A DNA stretch of 64,000 nucleotides, from positions 1 to 64,000 of the forward strand of contig NZ_KQ948558.1 in NCBI RefSeq assembly GCF_001514125.1, read 5' to 3'. This DNA comes from Streptomyces longwoodensis. Lineage in GTDB: Bacteria > Actinomycetota > Actinomycetes > Streptomycetales > Streptomycetaceae. Under the pieces are notes generated by a model, which saw nothing but the letters and a program-made list of their open reading frames with translations, was not told where the DNA came from and ran no database searches. The translations under genes were made by a program, and so were the position numbers. Shown here piece by piece: positions 1-9,190 of this stretch (the stretch's first letter is position 1; each line of letters opens with the position of its first letter).

Positions 1-591
1 GCGCTGCTGAAACACCCTCACATCACCCAAGCCGCCCTCACCCCCACCACCAGCCCCACCGGCGAACCCTGCCTCGCCGCCTACCTCACCACCCCACCCG
101 GAACCGACCTGGACACGCGGGAGGTGCGGTCCTGGCTGCGGGACCGGCTGCCGCACTACATGGTCCCGGCCGCCTTCACGGTGCTGGAGCGGCTGCCGTT
201 CACGCCGAACGGCAAGCTGGACGTGCGGGCGCTGCCGGCCCCGCGGTTCGCGGTCGGTGAGCAGGGCCGGGCGCCGGGCACCGACCGGGAGCGGCTGTTG
301 TGCGAGCTGTTCGGGGAGGTGCTCAACACCGGCCGGCCCGTCACGCTCGACGACGACTTCTTCGACCTCGGCGGCCACTCCCTCCTCGCCGCCCGCCTCA
401 CCCACCGCGCCAACCACACCCTCGGCACCCACCTCACCATCCGCGACGTCTTCCAGGCACCCACCGTCGCCGACCTCACCACCCGTATCGACGCGATGCG
501 GGCGGGTCCGGACGGCGGACCGGCAGGCCGGCGTGCCCGGCCGGCCCTGCGCCGGCGGACGTCGGCGGGGGCGCTGCTCCCGCAGTCCTGA
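1..591 (+). CDS. NRPS, C-terminal fragment (end of A domain plus PCP), cut by window edge
   Basis: The frame is open from base 1, so only the last 196 residues of a larger synthetase are visible. The fragment starts near the end of an adenylation domain. It contains the A10 motif (PNGKLD) with its catalytic lysine, then a peptidyl carrier domain with the phosphopantetheine serine in GGHSLL, followed by an Ala/Arg-rich tail. There is no thioesterase, so this protein must pass its chain to a downstream synthetase. Neighbouring genes on the same strand are an editing thioesterase, a hydroxylase and more NRPS genes, so this is an upstream assembly-line member. The substrate of its A domain cannot be read because the core motifs lie outside the window. 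The family assignment is certain. Confidence 0.95.
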   Translation, partial: ALLKHPHITQAALTPTTSPTGEPCLAAYLTTPPGTDLDTREVRSWLRDRLPHYMVPAAFTVLERLPFTPNGKLDVRALPAPRFAVGEQGRAPGTDRERLLCELFGEVLNTGRPVTLDDDFFDLGGHSLLAARLTHRANHTLGTHLTIRDVFQAPTVADLTTRIDAMRAGPDGGPAGRRARPALRRRTSAGALLPQS

Positions 592-685
592 CGCCCGCCC
601 CGTACCGCTCATCCCTGCGTGCCCCTCCCCCGTGTCCGTCCCCTGTGTTCCGCCGTGTCCATCCCTTGTGTGAACGGAGTCCGAG

Positions 686-1486
686 ATGAGTCATGCCCTG
701 CCCGCGCCGTGCCCGGACGAGGACGTCGTCTGGCGGCTGCCCGAGACGGGTTCCGGGCACCGGCTGTCCCTGCTGGTCCTGCCCCACGCCGGCGGCAACG
801 CCCACGCGTACGCCCCGTGGCGGGACGCCCTGTCGGCCGAGGTGCGGCTGCTGATCGGCCAGTACCCGGGGCGCGGCGCGCGGTTCGCCGAGCCGCTGCC
901 CACCACGATGGCGGACCTCGCCGGCCCCGTGGTGCACGCCCTCCCGGCGGACGCCGACGACCTGGTGGTCCTCGGGCACAGCATGGGGTCGCTGGTGGCG
1001 TTCGAGGTGGCCCGCGCGCTGACGGCGGCCGGCCGCCCCCCGCGGGCCCTCGTCGTGTCCGCCTGCCGGGCGCCGTTCCTGCCCAACCCTGCGAAGGTGT
1101 ACCCGGACCGGCTCACCGACGACGAACTGGTCGCCGCGATCAAGGAGCGGGGCGGCACCGAGGACGGCGTCCTGGACGAGCCCGAGCTGCGCGAGATCGT
1201 CCTGCCGTCCCTGCGCGCGGACTTCGCCCTGGACGACGACTACCGCCACGAGGGGCCCGCCCGGTCCCTGTCCTGCCCGGTGACGGTGATCGGCGGCCGG
1301 GAGGACCCGATCGTGCCGGTGTCCGCCCTCGGCCGCTGGTCCGAGGTGACCGACGGGCCCTGCTCGACCGCGACCCTGCCCGGCGGCCACTTCTACTTCC
1401 AGCAGCAGGGCGAGCGCTTCTTCGGCCTGCTCGAGGACGTCCTCGACCGGGCGTCCGCCGCTGCCGGCCGGGGCGCCCTGGTCTGA
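686..1486 (+). CDS. Type II (editing) thioesterase
   Basis: A 266-residue alpha/beta hydrolase of the GrsT/RifR family. The nucleophile is Ser99 in GHSMGS, with Asp207 in GGREDPIV and His235 in PGGHFYF completing the triad. The N-terminal LPHAGG motif is typical of the family and supplies the oxyanion hole. Such enzymes act in trans on carrier domains, removing misprimed or stalled acyl groups from NRPS or PKS lines. The length is standard. The start is an ATG preceded by a purine-rich GGAGTCCGAG. It follows the NRPS fragment after about 95 bp on the same strand, so it probably belongs to the same transcript. No unusual residues were seen. Confidence 0.95.
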   Translation: MSHALPAPCPDEDVVWRLPETGSGHRLSLLVLPHAGGNAHAYAPWRDALSAEVRLLIGQYPGRGARFAEPLPTTMADLAGPVVHALPADADDLVVLGHSMGSLVAFEVARALTAAGRPPRALVVSACRAPFLPNPAKVYPDRLTDDELVAAIKERGGTEDGVLDEPELREIVLPSLRADFALDDDYRHEGPARSLSCPVTVIGGREDPIVPVSALGRWSEVTDGPCSTATLPGGHFYFQQQGERFFGLLEDVLDRASAAAGRGALV

Positions 1487-1556
1487 CACCGCGCCGTCCC
1501 CCGCCCGCCCCGCACACCCCACCCGCGTCACCGCTCCCGACACCTGAGGAGATGTC

Positions 1557-2609
1557 ATGCCCACCGCCCCCAACGGCTCCGTAGTGGACCTCGACCTGGT
1601 CCGCACCCCCGGCGCGCCCGTCGTCCTGCGTGCGCCCGAGCTGTCCGACCTGGACAGCGCCCTCGACTGGCTGCGCGCCCACCGGACGGCCGTCAAGGAG
1701 GAACTGCTGCGCTCCGGGGCCCTGTTGGTGCGCGGCCTGCCGGTCCGGTCGGCCGCCGACTTCGCCGCCGCCCGCGACGTGCTGATCGAGCAGCGGGCCG
1801 GTTACAAGGAGAAGGCCACCCCCCGTACCGACTTCGGCGAGGGGGTCTTCTCCTCGACCGACCTGCCGGCCGTGCAGCCGATCCGGCTGCACAACGAGAA
1901 CAGCTACACGCTCGACTTCCCCGGCACCCTGCTGTTCTGCTGCCTCACCGCGCCCGAGGAGGGCGGCGCCACGACCGTGGGCGACATGCGGGAGGCGCTG
2001 CGGCAGCTGCCGCCGGAGCTCAGGGAGCGCTTCGAGGCGGCCGGCTGGCTGCTGGTGCGCAACTTCTCCGAGCTGGCCGGACTGCCCTGGTACAAGAGCT
2101 TCGCGACCGACGACGAGGCGGAGGTCGAGGAGTACTGCCGGCAGAACACGATCGGGCACGAGTGGCTGGAGGACGGCGCGCTGCGCACCCGTCAGGTCCG
2201 CTCGGCGGTCGTCACGCACCCGGTGACGGGCGAGCGCGTCTGGTTCAACCACTTCGCCTTCTGGAACGAGTGGACGCTCGACGAGGACATCCGCGAGGTG
2301 CTCACCGAGACGTACGGTCCGGACGGCCTGCCGTTCGCCACCTACCTGGGGGACGGCTCGCCGCTGACCCGTGAGGAGGTGGACGCGGTGAACGCGGTGT
2401 ACGACCGCGTCACGGTCCGCGAGACCTGGCAGCCGGGCGACCTGATGCTGGTGGACAACATCCTGTGCGCGCATGGCCGGGAGGCCTTCCGGGGCGACCG
2501 CAGGATCCTCGTCGCGATGGGCGACCCGGTGTCGCTGGACGCGTGCAGTCCGACGGTGTCCCCGGCGACGGGGACGCAGGCCGGTTCCCGCACCACGAGC
2601 GGGCGGTGA
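1557..2609 (+). CDS. TauD/SyrP-like Fe(II)/2-oxoglutarate amino-acid hydroxylase
   Basis: A 350-residue TauD/TfdA-superfamily protein closest in character to SyrP-type enzymes that beta-hydroxylate amino acids tethered to a PCP. The iron ligands appear to be His112, Glu114 (LHNENSY) and His306 (LCAHGREAF), so the facial triad is His-x-Glu rather than His-x-Asp, as in other members of this subgroup. Arg315/316 is the likely 2-oxoglutarate-binding arginine. The start follows TGAGGAG. It ends five bases before the next start, that of a free-standing A-PCP protein, which makes the aminoacyl-PCP of that protein the likely substrate. If that A domain selects Gln, the product would be a beta-hydroxy-Gln unit. 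The substrate is inference; the family is clear. Confidence 0.88.
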   Translation: MPTAPNGSVVDLDLVRTPGAPVVLRAPELSDLDSALDWLRAHRTAVKEELLRSGALLVRGLPVRSAADFAAARDVLIEQRAGYKEKATPRTDFGEGVFSSTDLPAVQPIRLHNENSYTLDFPGTLLFCCLTAPEEGGATTVGDMREALRQLPPELRERFEAAGWLLVRNFSELAGLPWYKSFATDDEAEVEEYCRQNTIGHEWLEDGALRTRQVRSAVVTHPVTGERVWFNHFAFWNEWTLDEDIREVLTETYGPDGLPFATYLGDGSPLTREEVDAVNAVYDRVTVRETWQPGDLMLVDNILCAHGREAFRGDRRILVAMGDPVSLDACSPTVSPATGTQAGSRTTSGR

Positions 2610-2614
2610 CGGCG

Positions 2615-4444
2615 ATGACGGTCATGACCGCCGTGCGTCCCCGGCCGGCCCTCGCCGACGACGACCTGATCGCGCGCTTGGCGCGCGTGCCCGCGGACCG
2701 GATCGCCGTCGTGGCGGCCGACCGCACCCTCACCTTCGGCGCGCTGCGCGCCGAGGCCGCCCGGATCGCCCGCCGCCTGGCGGCGCGGGGCGTCGGCCGG
2801 GAGAGCGTGGTGGCGCTGGGCCTGCCGCGCGGCGCGGACCTGGTGAGCGCGCTGATCGGCACGCTCACCGCGGGCGCCGCCTATCTGCCGGTCGACCCGC
2901 GGCTCCCCGCCGAGCGGCGCCGGCAGCTCGTGACGGACGCGGCGGCCGACCTGGTGGTCGGCGGGTCCGGCGAGGAGGCGGCCACGCAGGTGCCGTTCGC
3001 GGAACTCGCCGCGGCGGACGGCCTCGACGAGGACCCCGCGGGTCCGGTGCCGGTGCCCGGTGACGCGCTCGCGTACGTCATCTTCACCTCCGGCTCCACC
3101 GGCCGCCCCAAGGGCGTGGAGATCACCCGGGCCGCCGCGGCCGCCCTGCTCACGGAGCTGGAGTCGCCGGCCACGGGCATCGTGCGGCCCGGTCCGGGAC
3201 GGGTGGGCTGGAACGCCTCGCCGTCCTTCGACGCCTCGGTGCAGCAGTGGGTACGGCTGTGCCGTGGCGACACCCTGGTGATGATCGACGAGGAGACCCG
3301 CGCCGATCCCGACCTGCTCGTGCGCTGCGTCGAGGAGCAGCGGCTGACGGACCTCGACATCACCCCCTCGCACGCCGACCCGGTGATCGACCGGCTGGCG
3401 GCGTCCACCGCGCCGGCCGCGGAAGGCGAGGGCGGTCCGCTGACGCTGCTCATCGGCGGCGAGGCGATCAGTCCCGCCCTGTGGCGCCGCATCGCCGGGC
3501 ACGCCGACGCGGGCCGGCTGCGCGCCGTCAACCTGTACGGCCCGACGGAGTGCACGGTCGACGCGACGGCCGGCTGGATCGGCGCGGACGCGGCCCCGCA
3601 CATCGGCCGTCCGCTGCCCGGACTGCGCGCCCGCCTGCTGGACGAGGGGCTGCGGCCGGTCCCCGACGGCACCCCAGGTGAGCTGTACCTGGCGGGCCCG
3701 CGGGTGGGCCGCGGCTACCGCAACCGTCCGGGGCTGACCGCCGAGCGCTTCGTGGCGGACCCGGCGGGCGGGGCCGGTGAGCGGATGTACCGCACGGGCG
3801 ACCGCTGCGTGCGGCGGTCCGACGGGCGGCTGGAGTACCTGGGCCGTGGTGACGGGCAGGTCAAGCTGCGCGGCCACCGGATCGAGCTCGGCGAGATCCG
3901 CGCCCGGCTCGCCGCCCACCCGTCGGTGGCGGAGGCCGTGGTGGTCCTCGTGGACGACCTGCACGGCGCCCCGGGCCTGGTGGCGTACTACCGGGCCGCC
4001 GCGCCGCTGACCACCGACGTACTGCGCGACCACCTGGCGGCGCGCCTGCCCGCGTACATGGTGCCGTCCGCGCTGGTCGCCCTGGACCGCTTCCCGACCA
4101 CCGCCAACGGCAAGCTGGACCGGGCCGCCCTGCCGCTGCCCGAGCCGCCCGAGGAGACCCGTGGGTCCGCCGCCGACCTGCCCGCCGGGCGGGCCGAGGA
4201 GCTGATCGCGCGGGTGTGGTCGTCCGTGCTGGGCGTGCGCACGCTCACCGCCGACAGCAACTTCTTCAAGCTGGGCGGCCATTCGCTCCTCGCGATCAAG
4301 CTGGTGTCCCGCGTGAAGGCCGAACTCGGCGTGAGCCTGCCCGTGAAGACGGTCTACGCCCACCCGCGGCTGCGGGACCTGGCCGCGCGGATCGAGGGCG
4401 CGCTGGCCGAGGGCGCGGCCGACGGGGCGGGGGTGCGCACATGA
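2615..4444 (+). CDS. Free-standing NRPS A-PCP didomain, predicted Gln-activating
   Basis: A 609-residue protein with an adenylation domain (A3 FTSGSTGRPKG near 157-167, YGPTE at 308-312, catalytic Lys500 in NGKLD) and a carrier domain (Ser557 in GGHSLL), but no condensation domain. Aligning by eye to GrsA gives specificity residues D-A-Q-D-L-G-L-V-D-K. This differs at one position from the remembered Gln code DAQDLGVVDK of lichenysin synthetase. I chose ATG 2615 rather than upstream in-frame codons because the sequence before it is the tail of the hydroxylase gene and lacks A-domain homology; ATG 2624 is also possible. The stop overlaps the next start (ATGA). A loading/modification platform that delivers aminoacyl groups in trans would suit the A-less modules downstream. 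Confidence 0.93.
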   Translation: MTVMTAVRPRPALADDDLIARLARVPADRIAVVAADRTLTFGALRAEAARIARRLAARGVGRESVVALGLPRGADLVSALIGTLTAGAAYLPVDPRLPAERRRQLVTDAAADLVVGGSGEEAATQVPFAELAAADGLDEDPAGPVPVPGDALAYVIFTSGSTGRPKGVEITRAAAAALLTELESPATGIVRPGPGRVGWNASPSFDASVQQWVRLCRGDTLVMIDEETRADPDLLVRCVEEQRLTDLDITPSHADPVIDRLAASTAPAAEGEGGPLTLLIGGEAISPALWRRIAGHADAGRLRAVNLYGPTECTVDATAGWIGADAAPHIGRPLPGLRARLLDEGLRPVPDGTPGELYLAGPRVGRGYRNRPGLTAERFVADPAGGAGERMYRTGDRCVRRSDGRLEYLGRGDGQVKLRGHRIELGEIRARLAAHPSVAEAVVVLVDDLHGAPGLVAYYRAAAPLTTDVLRDHLAARLPAYMVPSALVALDRFPTTANGKLDRAALPLPEPPEETRGSAADLPAGRAEELIARVWSSVLGVRTLTADSNFFKLGGHSLLAIKLVSRVKAELGVSLPVKTVYAHPRLRDLAARIEGALAEGAADGAGVRT

Positions 4445-7400
4445 TCCCGCTGTCGTACGCGCAGCGGCGGCTGTGGTTCCTCAACCGCCTCCAGGGACCG
4501 TCGGCGGCGTACAACGCGCCGGTGGTGCTCCGCCTGGACGGCGTGCCGGACCCGGTCGTCCTGGAGGCGGCCGTGCGGGACGTGGTGGCGCGCCACGAGA
4601 CCCTGCGCACCACGCTGCCGGCCGGCCCGGACGGCGAGCCGTACCAGCGGATCGCGCCCGCCGGCGCGCCCGTGGACGTCGCCGTGGTGGAGTGCGGCGG
4701 CGACGGAGTGGACGCGGCGGTGCGGGCCTTCGTGCACGAGCCGTTCGACATCTCCCGCGACCTGCCGCTGCGGGTACGGCTGTTCACCGGTGCGGACACC
4801 CGTAGGGCGGCCCTGGTGCTGCTGGTGCACCACGTCGCCACCGACGGCTGGTCCGTGCGCCCGCTCCTGCGCGACCTGGCGGAGGCCTACGCCGCCCGTG
4901 CGGCGGGACGCGCACCCGGCTGGGAGCCCCTGCCGGTCCAGTACGCCGACTACTCCCTGTGGCAGCACGACATGCTCGGCGACGCCCAGGACCCGACGAG
5001 CGTCGCCGCCGAACAACTCGGCCATTGGAAGGAGGCGTTGGCAGGTGCCCCCGCGGTGCTGGACCTGCCGTGCGACCGTCCGCGCCCGGCCGAGCCCAGC
5101 GGTCGGGGCGCGACGGTCACCGCACGCCTGGACCGGGACACGCACCGGCGGCTGGCCGCCGTGGCCCGCGGCCGGGGCGCGAGCCCGTTCATGGCGGTGC
5201 AGGCCGCGCTGGCGGTCGCGCTCGGCGCGGTGGCCGGCACCGAGGACGTCGCGGTCGGCACGGCGGTCGCGGGCCGGCCCGAGGAGGACCTGGCCGACCT
5301 GGTCGGCTTCTTCGTCAACACCCTCGTCCTGCGCACCGACCTGTCCGGCACCCCTTCCTTCACCGACCTCCTGACCCGGGTCCGCGACACGGACCTCGCG
5401 GCCTACGCCCACGACGACCTGCCCTTCGACCTCCTCGTCGAACACCTCAACCCCGAACGCTCCCTCGCCCACCACCCCTTCTTCCAGGTCATGCTCACCC
5501 TCCAGACGGCCCCCGAGGAGGCGCGGGGGCCGTCCCTCGGCGGTCTCACCGCGCGCGTCGAACCGGTGGAGCTGCGGACGACGAAGTTCGACCTGACCTT
5601 CTTCTGCGCGGAGTTGCCGTCCGCCGACGGACAGCAGGGCGGCCTCGACGTCTGGCTCCAGTACGCGACGGACCTGTTCGAGGAGCCCACGGCCCGGCTG
5701 CTGCTCGACCTGTTCGTGCGCACGCTCACGGCCCTGGCCGACGACCCCTCGGCCCCGGCCGCCGCGCCCCTGCGCCCGGCGGAACAGCGCGCCCTGCGGG
5801 AGCTGCCCGCCCGTACGGGGAGCGCCCCCGCCGGTCCGGCGGGCCCGGAGACGGACGGCGCCGCCGGGGCGGGGGACCCGGTCGATCCCCGGGTGGAGAT
5901 CCTGTGCGGGCTCTTCGCGGACCTGCTGGGCCGCGACCGGGTCGGCCCGCACGACAACTTCTTCCGGATCGGCGGCCATTCGCTGCTGGGCATCCGCCTC
6001 ACCCACCGCATCCGCACCGTGCTCGGCGCGTCCCTGACGATCCGCGACCTGTTCCTCGCGCCGACCCCGCACGCCCTCGGCCGGCGGCTGTCCGGGCCCG
6101 ACGGCGCCACCGTCCCGCCGCTGACGCCGTACCGGCCCCGCCCGGCGGTGCTGCCGCTGTCGCACGCCCAGCGCCGCCTGTGGCTGGTCGACCAGCTCCA
6201 GGGCTCAGGGCCCGCCTACAACGTGCCGGTGGTGCTCGCCCTGCGCCGGCCGCTGGACCCCGACGCGCTGCACGCCGCCCTGGGGGACGTGGTGGCCCGC
6301 CACGAGATCCTGCGGACCACGTACACGGCGTCCGGCGGGCGCCCGCAGCAGACCGTGCACGCGGACCCGGCCGTCCGGCACCGCCATGTGCGCACCACCG
6401 CCCAGGAGTTGACGGAGCGGATCGACCTCGACACCCGGCACCCCTTCGACCTGGCCGCCGAACCGCCGCTGTTCTCCCGCCTCTACACGGACGAGCACGG
6501 CTCCCAGACGCTGGTGCTGGTGCTGCACCACATCGCCGCCGACGGCTGGTCCCTGGACCGGCTCCTCGACGACCTCGACACCGCCTACCGGGCGCGGGCC
6601 GAGGGCCACGCCCCGGGCTGGGCGCCGCTGCCGGTGCAGTACGCCGACTACGCCCTGTGGCAGCACGAGATCCTCGGCGACGGCGCCGACCCCGACAGCC
6701 TCCTGTCGCGCGAGACCGCCCACTGGAAGCGGGAGCTCGACGGCGCGCCCCAGCTGCTCGACCTGCCCACCGACCGGCCCCGGCCGGCCCGGCCGACGCA
6801 GCGCGGAGCCCTCGCCCCGGTGGCCCTCGGGCCGTCGGCGCACGAGGCGCTGGTCCGCGTCAGCACGCAGAACGACGCCACGCTGTTCATGACGGTGCAC
6901 GCCCTGCTGGCGGTCACCCTCACCCGGCTCGGCGCCGGGCACGACCTGCCCATCGGCACCGTGACGGCCGGGCGGAGCGATCCCCGACTCGACCGGCTGG
7001 TGGGCTTCTTCGTCAACACCCTGGTGCTGCGCACCCGCACGGACGGCGATCCGACCTTCCGTGAACTCCTCGCCCGGGTCCGCACCACCGACCTCACGGC
7101 CTACGCCCACGACACCCTGCCCTTCGACCTCCTGGTCGAACACCTCAACCCGCACCGCACCACCAGCCACCACCCGCTCACCCAGGTCGTCCTCCAGGTC
7201 CACCCCGCCCCGGCGGGCGCCACCGCCGGGCCGAAGCCGCTGGACGGCACCCCCGTCCCCGTGGACACCGGCCGGGCCAAGCTCGACCTGACCCTGGCCC
7301 TGCACGACCGGCGCGACGCCGACGGCAGGCCCGCCGGACTGGACGGCGTACTGGAGTACGCCACCGACCTCTTCGACCCCGGCACCGCCCGCCTGATCGT

Positions 7401-8985
7401 CGAGCGCTTCGTGAGCATCGCCGAGGAGGTCGCGGCCGATCCCGACCGGCGCGTGGCGGACCTGGGGCTCACCGGCCCCGGCACGGACGGGAACGACGGG
7501 AGCACCGAGGGCGCAAGGGCGTACGAGCGCCCCGTGCCGACGCTGACCGACCTGTTCGACGCCCGCGCGGCCGCCGCGCCGGACGGCCTCGCCTCCCCCG
7601 TCGGCCACGACGGCGCACCGGTGACCCGCGTCGGACTGGCCTCGCGGTCCCTGCGGTTGGCCGAACGGCTGCGGCGGCGCGGGGTGCGGCCCGGCGCGCT
7701 GGTGGGCCTGCGCATGGCTCCCGGGGAGCCGCTGGCCGTGGCCGTGCTCGCGGTGCTGCGCTGCGGGGCCGGGTACGTCCTCGGCGACGCGGCCGTGGCG
7801 CGGGACGCCGGGGCCCACCTGGTGCTGACCGAGGCGGACGTGGTGACGGAGGCCGAGGTCCCGGCACCGGACGCCCCGTACGCCGGACGGGCACGCGGTG
7901 ACGACGTCGCCTGCGTCCACCACGTCATCGGGCCCGACGGCGCCCCGGCCCCCGTGCTGGTCACGCACCGGGCGCTGGCCGCCGCCGTGGGCCGGGGCGC
8001 GACCGGGGCGGCCGACGCGCCCGTCACCTCGGCCGACTTCTCCCTCGCCCTGTGGTCCGCGCTGCTCGGTGGCCCCGCCGGTGCGGCGGACGGCGACGAG
8101 CGGGCGGACCGTGGCGAGGTGACCCGTACGACGGACGGCGCCGGTCCGGTGCGGTTGCTCGACACCCGTCTGCGGCCCGTGCCCGACGGGGTGCCGGGAG
8201 AGGTGTACGTACCGGCATCAGGGAGCGTGTACGGCGTTCCGGGCCGGGCCGGCACCACCTCCGTCACCGTCGTGCCCGATCCGCTGGGCGCGCCCGGCGC
8301 GACCTTGCTGCGGACCGGACGGTGGGCGCGGCGCACCGCCGACGGGACGCTGCGGTTCCTCGGCCGGCCCGGTGAGCGGGTCCGGGTCTCGGGGCTGCCC
8401 GTGGACACCGGGGCGGTGCGGGCGGCCCTGCTGCGCCTGCCGGACGTGGCGGACGCCGTGGTGACCGTCCGTCCGGGCGGGTCCACCGTCACGGCGTACG
8501 TGGTCCGCGCCCGGACCGCGCGGCCGGGGGCGGACGTGGACGAGGCCGCCGTAAGGGCGGCCCTGGCGCGGGAGGTGCCGGAGTACGCGGTGCCGTCGGC
8601 GGTCGTCACGATGCCGGCGCTGCCGCGCACACCGGACGGCCGCGTGGACCTGGCGGCGCTGCCCGCCCCCGGGTCCGCGGCGCGCTCCTCGGACGGCGCG
8701 GGGGACGATCCGCGAACCGAGGTGCTGCGCGGCCTGTTCTCCGAGGTGCTGGGCGGCCGCCCGGTGGCGGCCGGGGACAACTTCTTCCGCGTCGGCGGCC
8801 AGTCCCTGCTCGCGGTACGGCTGGTCAACCGGGTGAGCTCCGTGCTCGGGGTGCGGCTGAGCCTGCGCGACGTGTTCCAGGCACCGACCCCGGCCCGGCT
8901 CGCGGAACACCTCCGCACGGCCGGTGCCACCGAGGCCGCTCCGCCGCCCCTGCGGCGCCGTGCCCGCGCCGGCGCCGGCCGGTAG
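4441..8985 (+). CDS. NRPS with C-PCP-C-A*-PCP architecture; A domain degenerate
   Basis: A 1514-residue synthetase. Condensation domain 1 (about 1-440, HHVATDG at 130-136) is followed directly by a carrier domain (Ser514) with no A domain. Condensation domain 2 (HHIAADG at 696-702) is followed by an A-domain remnant (about 1031-1415) and a second carrier domain (Ser1455, in GGQSLL). The remnant lacks the A3 glycine-rich loop (the site reads VHHVIGPDG), the whole FDxS-to-YGPTE substrate-binding segment, and the A10 lysine (PDGRVDL, Arg1401). It keeps only N-terminal and C-terminal subdomain-like stretches. Both carrier domains must therefore be charged by other adenylation enzymes. The ATG overlaps the upstream stop as ATGA. 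Both HHxxxDG motifs are intact, so condensation should work. Confidence 0.93.
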   Translation: MIPLSYAQRRLWFLNRLQGPSAAYNAPVVLRLDGVPDPVVLEAAVRDVVARHETLRTTLPAGPDGEPYQRIAPAGAPVDVAVVECGGDGVDAAVRAFVHEPFDISRDLPLRVRLFTGADTRRAALVLLVHHVATDGWSVRPLLRDLAEAYAARAAGRAPGWEPLPVQYADYSLWQHDMLGDAQDPTSVAAEQLGHWKEALAGAPAVLDLPCDRPRPAEPSGRGATVTARLDRDTHRRLAAVARGRGASPFMAVQAALAVALGAVAGTEDVAVGTAVAGRPEEDLADLVGFFVNTLVLRTDLSGTPSFTDLLTRVRDTDLAAYAHDDLPFDLLVEHLNPERSLAHHPFFQVMLTLQTAPEEARGPSLGGLTARVEPVELRTTKFDLTFFCAELPSADGQQGGLDVWLQYATDLFEEPTARLLLDLFVRTLTALADDPSAPAAAPLRPAEQRALRELPARTGSAPAGPAGPETDGAAGAGDPVDPRVEILCGLFADLLGRDRVGPHDNFFRIGGHSLLGIRLTHRIRTVLGASLTIRDLFLAPTPHALGRRLSGPDGATVPPLTPYRPRPAVLPLSHAQRRLWLVDQLQGSGPAYNVPVVLALRRPLDPDALHAALGDVVARHEILRTTYTASGGRPQQTVHADPAVRHRHVRTTAQELTERIDLDTRHPFDLAAEPPLFSRLYTDEHGSQTLVLVLHHIAADGWSLDRLLDDLDTAYRARAEGHAPGWAPLPVQYADYALWQHEILGDGADPDSLLSRETAHWKRELDGAPQLLDLPTDRPRPARPTQRGALAPVALGPSAHEALVRVSTQNDATLFMTVHALLAVTLTRLGAGHDLPIGTVTAGRSDPRLDRLVGFFVNTLVLRTRTDGDPTFRELLARVRTTDLTAYAHDTLPFDLLVEHLNPHRTTSHHPLTQVVLQVHPAPAGATAGPKPLDGTPVPVDTGRAKLDLTLALHDRRDADGRPAGLDGVLEYATDLFDPGTARLIVERFVSIAEEVAADPDRRVADLGLTGPGTDGNDGSTEGARAYERPVPTLTDLFDARAAAAPDGLASPVGHDGAPVTRVGLASRSLRLAERLRRRGVRPGALVGLRMAPGEPLAVAVLAVLRCGAGYVLGDAAVARDAGAHLVLTEADVVTEAEVPAPDAPYAGRARGDDVACVHHVIGPDGAPAPVLVTHRALAAAVGRGATGAADAPVTSADFSLALWSALLGGPAGAADGDERADRGEVTRTTDGAGPVRLLDTRLRPVPDGVPGEVYVPASGSVYGVPGRAGTTSVTVVPDPLGAPGATLLRTGRWARRTADGTLRFLGRPGERVRVSGLPVDTGAVRAALLRLPDVADAVVTVRPGGSTVTAYVVRARTARPGADVDEAAVRAALAREVPEYAVPSAVVTMPALPRTPDGRVDLAALPAPGSAARSSDGAGDDPRTEVLRGLFSEVLGGRPVAAGDNFFRVGGQSLLAVRLVNRVSSVLGVRLSLRDVFQAPTPARLAEHLRTAGATEAAPPPLRRRARAGAGR

Positions 8986-9009
8986 CACCCGCCACGCGCC
9001 ACGCGCACG

Positions 9010-9043
9010 GGGGAGGCGGACCCACTGCCGGGTCCGCCTCCCC
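9010..9043 (+). terminator. Strong hairpin between two NRPS genes
   Basis: A perfect 14-bp inverted repeat (GGGGAGGCGGACCC and its complement) with a six-base loop lies between the two large NRPS genes. There is no U-tract. It may be a terminator or attenuator, and it suggests the terminal NRPS can be transcribed separately. Confidence 0.5.
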
Positions 9044-9190
9044 GCGCGTGCGGGCACCGGGAGGCGGCACCCGGCCGCCCCGACTGCCGCCCCTCCACCT
9101 GCCGCTGCTCCTGCCGTTCCGGGTCCGTCGCCGTACCTAGCCTCGTCACAGCGGCAGCCGTCGCCCGTCGAACCGTCAGGAGGAAGCGCG

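Noticed and set aside
4216..4440. Upstream extension of the C-PCP-C-A*-PCP protein from an earlier in-frame codon
   Set aside because: The extra 75 codons lie inside the A-PCP gene in another frame and carry no condensation-domain similarity. The ATGA overlap at 4441 is the natural start.
8924..9190. Upstream extension of the terminal NRPS
   Set aside because: The extension overlaps the previous gene and a terminator-like hairpin. AGGAGGAAG directly before ATG 9191 fixes the start.
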